Source: Bradyrhizobium sp. ISRA464 (GTDB lineage Bacteria > Pseudomonadota > Alphaproteobacteria > Rhizobiales > Xanthobacteraceae). Taken from it: DNA of 64,000 bases. The notes under the pieces were generated by a model, which had not been told where the DNA came from, did not search any database, and saw only the letters and a list, made by a program, of their open reading frames with translations. Both the position numbers and the translations under genes were made by a program. Shown one piece after another: positions 1 to 8,915 of this stretch. The stretch spans positions 6,386,001 to 6,450,000 of the forward strand of contig NZ_CP094526.1 of NCBI RefSeq assembly GCF_029910095.1, given 5' to 3'. Numbering within the stretch: the first letter of the stretch is position 1; every line of letters begins with the position of its first letter.

Positions 1-293
1 TCCAGCCCGTCGATCAGCGCGAGCAATTGCGCATGGTTCAGCTGCACCCGGGTCGGCGCAATCCTCGGCCAGCAGAACTTTGTTTCCTCAAGCGTCTTGG
101 CAAAAAGGCAAACCCCAGTTCCATCAAACCACACGATCTTGATTTTGTCCGCTCGTTTCGAGCGGAAGACGTGGAGCGCCCCTGAGAACGGATCGATGCC
201 ACCATCCCGCACCAGCGCCATCAGCCCCATCGCTCCCTTGCGGAAGTCGACTGGCGTGCTGGCTACGTGAACCTGAACACCCGCCGGGATCAT
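1..293 (-). CDS. tnpB: IS66 family accessory protein TnpB (IS66 Orf2), partial
   Basis: TnpB-like accessory protein of IS66 transposition; its biochemical role is poorly defined. Translation from the ATG at 293 begins MIPAGVQVHVASTPVDFRKG and continues with the family's conserved phrases around VFRSKRADKIKI and LLALIDGLDW. The start codon overlaps the tnpA stop (ATGA), the usual IS66 arrangement for coupled translation. About 97 codons are visible before the window edge and no frameshift is seen. Confidence 0.88.
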   Translation of the reverse strand, partial: MIPAGVQVHVASTPVDFRKGAMGLMALVRDGGIDPFSGALHVFRSKRADKIKIVWFDGTGVCLFAKTLEETKFCWPRIAPTRVQLNHAQLLALIDGL

Positions 294-676
294 GCCTGCC
301 GAACCGTCCGGATCACGGCGGCAAGCCGCTCTACCTCCACCTCTCCGCCAATGCGCACCACAACATCGCCGACGACAATTTCCACCATTTCGCCCGCCAC
401 GGCTTCAAACCGCGCGAACTTGACCGCTTGCGCTCGCGCCCCAGACGCCGGCGCAACCAGCCCCGAGGCCAGCGCCTTGCGTCGCCACGCAAACAACTGC
501 GATGGATCGAGCCCGTGGGAGCGCGCGATCGCCGAAACGTTCGCTCCCGGTGCAAACGTTTCGCCGACGATCCGTTCCTTCTCCTCCCGCGACCAAGTGC
601 GGTAGCTCCGCCCAGGACTGACCGAAAGCCGCTCAGCTGTAGCCGTGATAACTTCGAAATTCTTGCTATCAGACAT
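290..676 (-). CDS. tnpA: IS66 family transposase-associated protein TnpA
   Basis: TnpA of an IS66-family element, 128 residues. The N-terminal half is a helix-turn-helix region typical of the family (REEKERIVGETFAPGANVS, then IARSHGLDPSQLFAWRR). The C-terminal part carries the VEIVVGDVVVRIGGEVEVE strand region. Length is normal and the frame intact. It is translationally coupled to tnpB by an ATGA overlap. The roughly 90 bp upstream lead to the GTAAGCG element terminus at 768 and probably hold the promoter. Confidence 0.9.
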   Translation of the reverse strand: MSDSKNFEVITATAERLSVSPGRSYRTWSREEKERIVGETFAPGANVSAIARSHGLDPSQLFAWRRKALASGLVAPASGARAQAVKFARFEAVAGEMVEIVVGDVVVRIGGEVEVERLAAVIRTVRQA

Positions 677-998
677 ATGTTCGCTCTCATGAACTCCTGG
701 GACAAATCACCAGGAGATTCTCCGACAATCGAACATCATCCGCTACGTGGGGTGACCTACGCGCTTACGCAGCAGCGGCCGCCGACAATGACTTGACAGG
801 ATGCTGGTATCACGACCGTTGGGCGGTCGACTGCGTACCGTCTGATGTCCCGTTGCGGCAAACGCCATCCTTGATGGACTGATTCACAATTGGTCGGTGA
901 TTGCTGTTGCTCCGTTTGCTGCAACGCCATCGCGGCGCTACCGGCCAAAGTGAAGGGCATCTTGGCCGGAGCTCAACATATCTTGTGCTGCCGAGCTG

Positions 999-2075
999 CT
1001 ACTGCCGTCCGGCTCCTTCGTCCTCAGCCCATTTCAGTAGCGACAGTTCGGCCGAGAACCCTGGTCCGAACGCAGCCAGGATTCCGTATGATCCTGGCGC
1101 CTGCTCCGCATGCGCGAGCACGTGATCTAAAACGAACAATACGGTTGCGCTCGACATATTTCCATGACGTCGAAGGGTCTCATAACTGGACATGAATTCA
1201 TTAGACGGCCTACCCAGGCTCTGCTCAAAAACCTCCAAGACTCTCCTGCCGCCTGGATGAAAGATCAAGCTCTTCACCTGATCAAGATGGATGCCATCCT
1301 CCCCTAGCAACGACCGCAACGCCTTGGGCATCAATTCGCTGATCATTGATGGGATACGCTCTGAGACGACGACTTCAAATCCGGTGTCGCCAAAATGCCA
1401 GCCCATCAAAGACGTCGTTTCGGGGTAAAGCAAACTCGTACTTCTCACGATATCCAATTTGCCGACACCGATTTCAGCTGGGCCAATCAGGACCGCGCCA
1501 GCGCCATCACCAAAGAGGCTCGCAGCGACAACGTTCTTCGGTGTGAGATCATTCGGCTGGAATGTCAGCGATGTCAGTTCGACAGCCACAAGAAGAACAC
1601 GTTCGTTCGCCGCGCGGCAGATCGCTCCTGCCAAACTCACCCCGGATGCGCCCCCCGCGCATCCGAGGCCAAAGACGGGCGTCCGTTTTACATCCGTTCG
1701 TAATCCTGCCTTCAAGATCAGATCCACATCGAGACTGGGGGTCGCTATCCCGCTCGTTGAAATGAATATGACCCTATCGACTTGCTCGGGCTTTATGCCG
1801 GCGCTGTCGAGACAGCGCACTGTCGCTTCGTACGCGAGCTGCTTTGCCCACTCCAAATATATTTGATTTGTTTCACTTATCCGATGCTCGCGGAGAAGCC
1901 ATTCGGGGGCAACACAAAGGAAACGCTGATCGACTAACGCGTGGTCGAATACGCTGAGATACCTCTTAAGCGCCTGTACCCTGGACCCGAAGTGGCCCCC
2001 CGCCAGTTGCTTGGCGTCGCTCTGCGAAAGTCGGAATGGCGGTAGCGCCGTCCCAACAGCCAAAATTCTGGACAT
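999..2075 (-). CDS. type III polyketide synthase (chalcone/stilbene synthase superfamily)
   Basis: Homodimeric ketosynthase of the type III PKS family, 358 residues, expected to extend an acyl-CoA starter with malonyl-CoA in the cytoplasm. All three catalytic residues are visible: Cys139 in GLGCAGGA, His273 in IFHPGGRRVL and Asn306 in RHGNMSS. Length matches bacterial type III PKSs. The ATG at 2075 has an AGAGGAA ribosome site 5 bases upstream. No tailoring enzyme (methyltransferase, oxidoreductase) lies next to it here, so the product (alkylresorcinol, alkylpyrone or phloroglucinol type) cannot be predicted. The gene appears intact and may be monocistronic. Confidence 0.92.
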   Translation of the reverse strand: MSRILAVGTALPPFRLSQSDAKQLAGGHFGSRVQALKRYLSVFDHALVDQRFLCVAPEWLLREHRISETNQIYLEWAKQLAYEATVRCLDSAGIKPEQVDRVIFISTSGIATPSLDVDLILKAGLRTDVKRTPVFGLGCAGGASGVSLAGAICRAANERVLLVAVELTSLTFQPNDLTPKNVVAASLFGDGAGAVLIGPAEIGVGKLDIVRSTSLLYPETTSLMGWHFGDTGFEVVVSERIPSMISELMPKALRSLLGEDGIHLDQVKSLIFHPGGRRVLEVFEQSLGRPSNEFMSSYETLRRHGNMSSATVLFVLDHVLAHAEQAPGSYGILAAFGPGFSAELSLLKWAEDEGAGRQ

Positions 2076-2279
2076 CGGTTCCTCTGTTTGCTGTGCGGAA
2101 GGCTTGATCCAATGCCAGGATCAGTATGTCACGACGTCCGCGCCATTTCGGTGGACGTTGGCACGGAGCAAACCAATGTCGATGTCCCTGCAGAGGCCAT
2201 TCCCGCGAGAGCTCACGGACGACCAAGGCCCATCTCGTCGCCGAATGGGCCTCCTGTCGCATGATGGCATGCCATGGCA

Positions 2280-2373
2280 AGCGGTGCAGCGAAGCCCTCA
2301 CCTCCAGATCGGCGGCGGAGGCGGGAGTGGCCAGCGCGATGAAAGCCACGGCGCCCAGCAAGACCTTTTTCAT
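2280..2373 (-). pseudogene. remnant of an Omp25/Omp31-type outer-membrane protein gene (signal peptide only)
   Basis: The ATG at 2373 encodes a near-perfect rhizobial porin leader (MKKVLLGAVAFIALATPASA, then ADL). Homology stops about 27 codons in, where the frame runs into unrelated sequence. This looks like the 5' end of an Omp25/31 gene whose body was lost. It reads toward the polyketide synthase 200 bp downstream, so its old promoter could now transcribe that gene; this is inference. Confidence 0.6.
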
Positions 2374-2406
2374 TCTTGAGCCCAATTCCGGTGCGACTTC
2401 CTTCAC

Positions 2407-3055
2407 GATTTATGGAGCAGGATTGCCATGCGTCGGTCTGCTCCATCAATTGCCAAGGTTGGTAGTTGGCCGGCAAGGTTGTTAGCTCGCCTCGTGACGG
2501 CTCCGGCCTATACTACGCGCGGAAAGGTTGCTCTGGTGGTCGAAGCCGATGTTCACATAGCGCAATTGCGGCTGGCTTCTTGACCTTGGAAAACAGATCA
2601 TGGCGACGTACTGGGAACGAGACATGATCCAACATCTCGATGATCGGGCGTCGATGTGAGGACTGTGGCGTCCATTGTCGCCCGAGGCCCGAGATCGGCA
2701 AAGTCCGGGCGCTTGATGATGGGCCCTGGCTAGGTAGACAACCCAGCCGCGGGGCAGTTGAAGGTTCGGCACCGGCTCACAATCAGCATCGTCGGGGCCT
2801 CAACCGGTGTCGGTGCTCCCGGATCAGTCAATGCCACCATTGATGTCCGACTGCCCGACAAAGGGTACCAGCGCGGGTTGCTCGGCATGGCGGCCACTTA
2901 TCCGCATCGATGTCTTCAGATCAATCAGCGTCCCAATTCTCGTAACGGCGCCGGCGGATGGCGCCGACCGTCCAGTTTACGATCTGCGGCGAAAGTCTGA
3001 CCGTGCGATCCTCTGCTAAAGGGCCTGCGCAGCGCTCCGGCGGAAAAGCGCGAGC
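2407..3055. other. intergenic stretch, nothing recognised
   Basis: About 650 bp between the porin-leader remnant and the acyltransferase 3' end. Only short overlapping open frames are present, with no coherent domain, no tts box and no recognisable IS end. Probably island debris. Confidence 0.5.
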
Positions 3056-4669
3056 TTAATGGTCGCAAGAGATCTGCAGCGCCGAGCCCAGCTCGGCCCC
3101 GGCAGGAATCGAGCCAGAGCGGATCGATCGATCACCCCTGCAGATCCAGGCTGCCGTGAACTCCTTCGCACAGTCTGGAGCCGGATCTCCAATATCCTCC
3201 ATTCTTGTCCGGAATGTGCACTCGTTCTTGCCATTACAGGCCGCGGCAAGCGCGCGCGTGGCGTTGCCGCGCGCTGACATCCAGCGGCAATTACCGCCAT
3301 AAGTGCCAGCGACAACTGAAATACCCGGCTGTGTGACGGCGTATGCGGTTGCACCTTGGACTGCATACACAACGGCAGCGGCGGCAAGGGTGACAAAGCC
3401 TGCACCGCACAATCGAATCACGGACCTGCGCTGCTGAGCGGTGGCGTCTTGAAAGCATCCTCGAATCAGCCTTCGTGCAGGCACCTCAAAACTGAAATGC
3501 AGCAGGACGGCGACGCAAACAGCCAGCGTGAAAGCCAATGCGAGCGCCCCGAGATGGGCGAACAGTTCGCTGCTCGTCTGCCAATGCACGACGGGAAAGC
3601 GCTTGTAGATGATGAAGTGAACAAGATACAGGCCAAAGCTCGCTTCTCCGAGGAAGACAAGCCATCTTGCCGACAACAACCGTCCTGCACTGCTGACGGG
3701 ATGAGCGGCTGCAACAAGGATCAACGCAACCGGCGCCGTCAGGGCGACGTTGCAGCGCGCGATATCGAACAGGGTGAGTTGCAAGCCAAATGGCGATTTA
3801 TGAGCAGTAAACCAGAACACCGAGGTTACCGCGACGACACCAATCGCTGCGACGATGTCAAGGAGAACTCGAGATGGTCTCAAATTCTGAGCCAGGCACA
3901 GCTCGTGAAGTTTAGCCAAAGAGCAGCCGAGAAAAAACTCCCATACCCTGCAGAAGGGCGAGAAGTAAACGAGCCAAAGGATGGGGCTGTTGTTCCAATT
4001 CGGCAGAGCCGTCTCCGTCCCATAGGTATGAAGCGCAAACAGATTGATATGGTTCTGAAAAGTCAATATCGCAACGTCGATTCCCAGTTCGATTGTGACC
4101 GCCCCGATTGCGCACAGGATTGCATCAGGCACGGTTCTGATGCGCGAAAGTAACGGGCAAACGATCGGAAAGGCGAGATAGAAGAACCATTCGGTGCTGA
4201 CCGACCAACTGACTGTTCCGATCGACTCATACTGCCAGATCGGCGCGACACCAGCGACGTTTGCGAAGAACCAGCTTTGGAGCATTGCGAGTTGAAACGG
4301 CACAATGTGCCACGAAAATCCCTCTGCCGGTCCCGGCGTTCCGAGAAGCCAGCGCCAGGCCATCGGTCCGGTCAGCAGTTCAACAAGGAAAAGAACGACA
4401 AAGAGTGGATAGATTCGCGCTATGCGCGCCACCAGGAAGTCCGGTATCGCTTTCCGCGGACTGTCGGCAATCGTGGTGCCGTAGTTGTATTGGATAACAA
4501 AACCACTCAATACGAAGAAGACCGACATTCCAAGCAGGCCAAGCGTCCCGATACTGATATCGAGTGTCAGGTTGGCGCCCTCCAGGAACAGGCTGCCGCC
4601 GTGAGACAATGCCACGCTTGCTGCGGCGATAAATCGGATGCCGGTCAATGCGGGTATCTGTTTCGCCAT
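3056..4669 (-). CDS. acyltransferase 3 family membrane protein with C-terminal SUEL/lectin-like domain
   Basis: Integral membrane O-acyltransferase of the OafA/YrhL (acyltransferase 3) family, 537 residues. Residues about 1-400 carry the family start (IPALTGIRFIAAASVALSHG, with the conserved Arg and His) and about ten hydrophobic helices. The probable role is acetylating a surface polysaccharide or lipid-linked glycan. After the last helix (near 430-450) comes a roughly 90-residue Cys-rich tail: GTYGGNC, a run to AAACNGKNECTF, then IGDPAPDCAKEFTAAWIC. This resembles SUEL/rhamnose-binding lectin domains and should lie outside the cytoplasm. A ribosome site (GAAGGA) precedes the ATG. A decayed copy of the same tail lies near 53.1 kb. 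Confidence 0.85.
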   Translation of the reverse strand: MAKQIPALTGIRFIAAASVALSHGGSLFLEGANLTLDISIGTLGLLGMSVFFVLSGFVIQYNYGTTIADSPRKAIPDFLVARIARIYPLFVVLFLVELLTGPMAWRWLLGTPGPAEGFSWHIVPFQLAMLQSWFFANVAGVAPIWQYESIGTVSWSVSTEWFFYLAFPIVCPLLSRIRTVPDAILCAIGAVTIELGIDVAILTFQNHINLFALHTYGTETALPNWNNSPILWLVYFSPFCRVWEFFLGCSLAKLHELCLAQNLRPSRVLLDIVAAIGVVAVTSVFWFTAHKSPFGLQLTLFDIARCNVALTAPVALILVAAAHPVSSAGRLLSARWLVFLGEASFGLYLVHFIIYKRFPVVHWQTSSELFAHLGALALAFTLAVCVAVLLHFSFEVPARRLIRGCFQDATAQQRRSVIRLCGAGFVTLAAAAVVYAVQGATAYAVTQPGISVVAGTYGGNCRWMSARGNATRALAAACNGKNECTFRTRMEDIGDPAPDCAKEFTAAWICRGDRSIRSGSIPAGAELGSALQISCDH

Positions 4670-5491
4670 CGATGTCCTTCGCCGGTCGCGGCAGCGTGTA
4701 CCAACCCTGGTGGCCGAGTAAACGAAACGCAGTCTGCCAGGGGTCCAGACTCATCAAATCTACCGCACGACAGCGACGGAGACGCAAACAGAGCGAGAGA
4801 AGAAAACGGAGGCGAGCCCGCTCACGCGAGCTTGTCCGATCGAGTGGCCGATCCGCCCAAGTCGCTCGACCGGTTGAACGCGCCCTGCGCAGCCTATAGA
4901 GGAGTTCGTTGAATCTGCACCTCTGCTTTCTGGTAGGATGGTTCGGAAAAGGCTGGTCTGTTTCTCGTACTCGACAATTTCTTGCGCAAGCCACCCTCTT
5001 TTCGTGACCGTGAAAGGCGACACGTTCGGTGAACCGCGTGGGCCTCGATTTGATCGTCGTCTGCAAGGACGATGACATCGTCGAAACAACCAAAGCGAGA
5101 GTCGAGCATCGGCAACATCCTGCGGCACGAGTATCAGCGAGCCGATAGCCAGATTGTCTGGAAGGCGGTGAAGGACGATCTGCCCGCTCAAGGAAGCCCT
5201 CCTGGAAATGAAAGCTGCCCTGGAGGAGGATGAGTAGCATCAAGGTTAACTCAGCACGGATGGTGGTCCATCTTGACATCTATCTCTTGCTCAAGCGCGA
5301 GACCTCAACTCGCGATCACCGCAGGATTGTGCCAAAGGCCGGCTCGACGCGTGGCGAACCTCCAAGAGCTGCTCCCGTGCGCTGTTGACGATATCCTGAA
5401 GCGATCGCGATCCCGTGCTAGGGCCTGACTAGAACGCCGCTCGCGTGAGCTGCGCCAGCGATCCTGTGAGGTTGCAGGCCAGGCGGATTCT
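4670..5491. other. intergenic stretch, nothing recognised
   Basis: About 820 bp between the acyltransferase start and the effector stop. Short open frames occur in several phases but none shows a coherent domain. The interval must hold the promoter of the acyltransferase gene, but no recognisable site (tts box, nod box, -24/-12) was found. Confidence 0.45.
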
Positions 5492-7759
5492 TCAGCCAGG
5501 TTCAGGGCGAATGCGAACGCGCCGGCGGCCGCCTGTTTCCTCCAATTCGCCTCTATAGGGCACGCCGCGAATGTTGAAATACGTTGGGTTCTCGGCGTCC
5601 GGCATCAGGTTCTGGCCCTCCAGTGCGCTGACAAGGAAAGACGGAAGGTAGCGTTCGCGGTGCTGCCATCCTCCGTGAATGAGATAACCAAGATCCACGA
5701 CGCCTTCGCGCGATGGCCCAGCGTCGCTTACCTGCGGCGGCTGATGGCGCTGCCGCGATGGCCCGGCTGACTGATTGATCTGCCGGGTGCCAGGATAGTG
5801 GATGAGACGAACGTCCCTGCGTCCTCCCGGTCCGAACGTAGCCGAGTAGCGCTCACCGTTGATCGCAAACTGGCTTGGCCCGTATTGGTTCGGCAGCAGA
5901 TTGATATTGCCCAGTACGTCGATCAGGACGTCTGAGGCCGGTTGTGAGCCGTGCTGCCAGTCCTCGCCAACGATAGTTCCGATGTCCCGTAGTTCCTGCG
6001 GTGTCCCTGATGGTCCAGCAACCGACGGCGGTCCAGCGAACCGAGGCGCAGGCACGGACTGGGCATCGTCACGCAGTTCATACGGCGTGGGCGGATCCAG
6101 ATTAACCAATTGATCGAGACTGCCGTAGATGTCTGACGACGGGCGCCTCACAGATGATGGTGAGGCGGCTTCGTGCATCTGTTGCCCGAGCCAATCCCAA
6201 GCTCCCGTGCTCGGCGTGGCTGGGGTCGCCGGAAGCCCGTGTGACAAACTGGGCTGCCGGTCCCGTGGCGGCGCTGGCAATGCTGACGTGGATCCATGGA
6301 TCTGCTCGCTGAGCCAGTCCCAGGCTCCCGCGCTCGGGGTGGCCGGCGTTGTGGGAAGGCCCTGCGACAAGCTGCCTTGAGGGCCGCGTTGCGGTGTGGA
6401 CGACGATGATGAGGGTCCATGGATCTGCTCCCCGAGCCAATTCCAGGCTCCCGCGCTTGGGGTAGCTGGCGTTGCCGGCAATTCCAGCGGCGCCGATCGC
6501 TGCGCACCTTCCCTGGCGAACGGGGGCGCACCCGCGGCAGGAGACAGCCCGAGCGCTCTATTCGCGTCGAGGACTTGTTGGTATTGGCCAAGCCTCATCA
6601 AATCAGGGCCAATTTTAGTCTCCTGTGTTTCACGCTTGTAGTCCTCGACGTCACCAGAAAGCCCGTCGGTGAAGAGCCGGCCAGCGATGGGCTCCAGGTT
6701 TCGGGCTTGCAGCCACTCGCTCAGCCTGTAAAGGCGACGAACCTGCCTGTCGACGGTCTTCGGCTCGATCCTGTGCGTCGCCTTTTCCGCCGCAGCCCAC
6801 ATGTCGATAAGCGTTGCGTCTGCAGGATAGGGATTCAGTCGGCGAACATCGGCCGATAGGGCCCGTCCGGCGCCAACCTCACGAAGTTTTTTCAAGGCCG
6901 CCTTGATCCGCCTGCCGCGGTCATTTGCATAGGTGTCCACATCCTGATCGAGCTCGGCTTCCAGCTGATGGTTGTCCACCTCCGGATTTTCCAATTGCGC
7001 GTTTTCCAACTCACGGCGAATCCGGTCTGCTATTGATGGCCTGCCGTTCATGCTCAGGCGCGCGCTCAAATGACGCAGATCTGCGGCCGCATTTTTGATG
7101 GTGCCGTCGCTGAGATTGCCTCCCGCTTTGTTTCTGAAATCCTGCATGAGCGCCTCGTCCGCCGCAGGGACAGGGCCACCGCGCGCCCGGCCGGGCTGCC
7201 TGGCGTAATCCACGCGAAACGTTGGAAGGGCCTCTTGCTGCATCGTGGCGCCGGACGAGCCTTCACTGCGACCTCCTCCGAACGCCTTTCCGACCCCTGA
7301 CTTGATGCGCGACCACAGTCCGCGGCCTTTGCTGCTCTTAGATTGAATCGCAGGCTCTGCATCTGGCAAGGTGTAGCGCGCGCTGCTGAACACGTTATCG
7401 CGCAAATTGGAGCGCGGCAGCTGGGCCGCACTTCCAGGACGAGGGCGGGGAACGTCCACGCTGTGGCGCGCGCTACTGAATAACTCGTCCCTGAGCTGGG
7501 GATACGGCGGCATCCGCATCGAACCGCCGAGGCCAGCGTGCTGGTGCTGTGCAGTCCGCTCTGCGGGGCTTTCATCAGGCGAAGCTGAGCTGGCTGAACT
7601 CCGATCAGGTGAACTGAGTTGCAAACTCTCCATCTGCTGCTCAAAGCCGCCTTGCTGGCTCGCGTTGCCCGATTGCTGCCCCGCCCGCTGCCGTTCCTGC
7701 CTGGCAGCGTATTCCTGTATCCAGGCTTCTGAATTGAAAAATGGGTCGATTGGATCCAT
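5492..7759 (-). CDS. candidate type III secretion effector with tandem repeats
   Basis: 755-residue hydrophilic protein without signal peptide or membrane segment, preceded by a tts box 108 bp upstream; probably a type III effector. Layout: a Ser/Gln-rich N-terminus (1-85) typical of secretion signals; a duplicated LRDxxFSSAR motif (89-98 and 119-128); a charged helical region (about 200-400) with LNPYPADATLI, resembling, from memory, repeats in rhizobial NopD/Bel2-5 effectors; three 41-residue repeats starting LPxTPATPSxGAW at 427, 468 and 509; then PPTPYELRDD and two C-terminal units of about 65 residues (591-655 and 688-752), each with a GxDWQH/GGWQH-like start and an FxIxGxxY core. No C48 SUMO-protease domain follows. 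Ribosome site AGGAG precedes the ATG. The host target is unknown. Confidence 0.8.
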   Translation of the reverse strand: MDPIDPFFNSEAWIQEYAARQERQRAGQQSGNASQQGGFEQQMESLQLSSPDRSSASSASPDESPAERTAQHQHAGLGGSMRMPPYPQLRDELFSSARHSVDVPRPRPGSAAQLPRSNLRDNVFSSARYTLPDAEPAIQSKSSKGRGLWSRIKSGVGKAFGGGRSEGSSGATMQQEALPTFRVDYARQPGRARGGPVPAADEALMQDFRNKAGGNLSDGTIKNAAADLRHLSARLSMNGRPSIADRIRRELENAQLENPEVDNHQLEAELDQDVDTYANDRGRRIKAALKKLREVGAGRALSADVRRLNPYPADATLIDMWAAAEKATHRIEPKTVDRQVRRLYRLSEWLQARNLEPIAGRLFTDGLSGDVEDYKRETQETKIGPDLMRLGQYQQVLDANRALGLSPAAGAPPFAREGAQRSAPLELPATPATPSAGAWNWLGEQIHGPSSSSSTPQRGPQGSLSQGLPTTPATPSAGAWDWLSEQIHGSTSALPAPPRDRQPSLSHGLPATPATPSTGAWDWLGQQMHEAASPSSVRRPSSDIYGSLDQLVNLDPPTPYELRDDAQSVPAPRFAGPPSVAGPSGTPQELRDIGTIVGEDWQHGSQPASDVLIDVLGNINLLPNQYGPSQFAINGERYSATFGPGGRRDVRLIHYPGTRQINQSAGPSRQRHQPPQVSDAGPSREGVVDLGYLIHGGWQHRERYLPSFLVSALEGQNLMPDAENPTYFNIRGVPYRGELEETGGRRRVRIRPEPG
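6170..6481 (-). repeat. three tandem 123-bp coding repeats in the effector gene
   Basis: The effector gene contains three in-frame units beginning at 6481, 6358 and 6235 (minus strand), exactly 123 bp (41 codons) apart. Each encodes LPxTPATPSxGAWxWL followed by a Ser/Pro/Gln-rich linker. The third unit is the most diverged. The core resembles a short amphipathic motif with a conserved GAWxWLxxQxH. Confidence 0.85.
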
Positions 7760-7866
7760 CCTGCTCTCCTCTTGACGGTGTAGGTGCTGCGCAATCTGGA
7801 CTTACACTTCGGCCTGGAGTGCCAGCGAGCAGCGTTTTCAGTCAGAGCTAGATTGTGCTTTTTGCA

Positions 7867-7893
7867 GGAGCTAGCTTTCGAGAAGCTGACGAG
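7867..7893 (-). promoter_or_regulatory. tts box (TtsI-binding promoter element)
   Basis: The minus strand reads GTCAGCTTCTCGAAAGCTAG, preceded by CTC and followed by CTCC. This matches the rhizobial tts-box consensus (GTCAGCTT-TCGAAAGCTA) almost completely. It lies 108 bp upstream of the effector ATG at 7759 and points toward it, as in known flavonoid/TtsI-controlled nop genes. Confidence 0.92.
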
Positions 7894-8359
7894 TGTAGGG
7901 AGCCGCAAGTCGGAAACGGCGATCGCGCCCGCGTCTTCGAAGGAGCCGCCAATAACTGGCGCGAGCCCGCAATGGCTGCCTGAGCGCGTCGCACGGTCCA
8001 CCGGCAGCGGTTAGATCGCCGGAGGTTTGTTAACGCCGACCCGCCAGCGAGCGCTTGTCGACATTCATGTCCCACGCGGCAGGCTCGGCCGCAGCATCGG
8101 GCGTCATGCGCTAAGCGAGCTCGTGTCGACGGAATTTTCGAGACCAAAGGTGACGCGGCGCGCCGATCATTGCAAAGACCGTTCTACAGATTCCAACTGG
8201 AGAGCGCCGCGCCTTAGATGGCGAGTACGAACAGGATAGCTTCCCTATCGGTTATCATAACCGGCATGCCTATTGTGATTCGGGCGCACCGGCGCAATCG
8301 CACGGACAACGACAGAACGATGACGACTGCCGGCTAACAACTGCCGAGCTATGAGGACG
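7894..8359. other. intergenic stretch with a short palindrome
   Basis: About 465 bp between the tts box and the GrlR-like gene, with no credible gene. A 15-bp palindrome (CGGTTAT, C, ATAACCG) sits at 8249-8263 and could be an operator, but nothing ties it to a regulator. Confidence 0.4.
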
Positions 8360-8691
8360 TTAGATATCCCCGACCTTCTCAAATACGACGTGTACTGGGC
8401 TCCCTTGGACGACAAGGGCCTGGACGCTACCATCAGCAAAATCGTCCGGCCAATCGAGCGCGATGCTCCATCTGCTGCCCGCAGGTACCTGAGCGTCGGT
8501 TACAAGCGTGCCACCGGTCGGCGCATAAAGATCAACAGTGCCCTGCAAGCGGCCGCCCTGCTCCGTAAAGGTGCCTGTATAGCGCAGGTTTCCGACATCG
8601 ATCCCGACGATCTTGCCATTACCAACATAAACGGCACCGCCACCCCTTCCGCCCTTTCCAACAAAGTGTGCATCGCGTAAAGCGCACTCAT
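8360..8691 (-). pseudogene. GrlR-like small regulatory protein, frameshifted
   Basis: Two overlapping minus-strand frames join into one protein of about 110 residues. It starts MSALYAMH at 8691, shifts frame at about 8665, then runs FVGKGGRGGGAVYVGNGKIV, GNLRYTGTFTEQGGRLQGTV and ends VVFEKVGDI. The pattern (GxGxGxVxxxxGKIxGxDxGxxxYxGxYxxxG) resembles the GrlR fold, known from a type III secretion regulator and common as small proteins in rhizobia. The shift falls eight codons in, so the gene is either broken or mis-sequenced; no start codon in the downstream frame gives the full domain. It lies on the same strand as the effector at 5.5-7.8 kb. Confidence 0.5.
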
Positions 8692-8915
8692 GGCGAAAGC
8701 CCTCTTAAATCAAGCCTCTCCATAGAAGCGCCGTCGAATTGATCGCCAAACACAACAATTGCGAGATTGGCGCAACGCGGGTGCCATCCCAAACGTCTCA
8801 TCGATCTCGAAGTCGGAGTTCCCTCAATCGCCGATACCCTCGAATCGACATTGCGCTCTGCCGAGAGCAACACGCAACTGGTTCGAAAGCGGCCGCGGAC
8901 AAGCCAAGCCGAACG

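Larger units (their letters stand above)
1..768 (-). mobile_element. IS66-family insertion sequence, partial (one end)
   Basis: One end of an IS66-family element, reading leftward off the window edge. It holds tnpA and the first part of tnpB. The outer end is placed at 768 because the minus strand there begins GTAAGCG, the same terminal heptamer as both ends of the complete IS66 element at 13005-16098. The other end and any target duplication lie outside the window. Confidence 0.8.
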
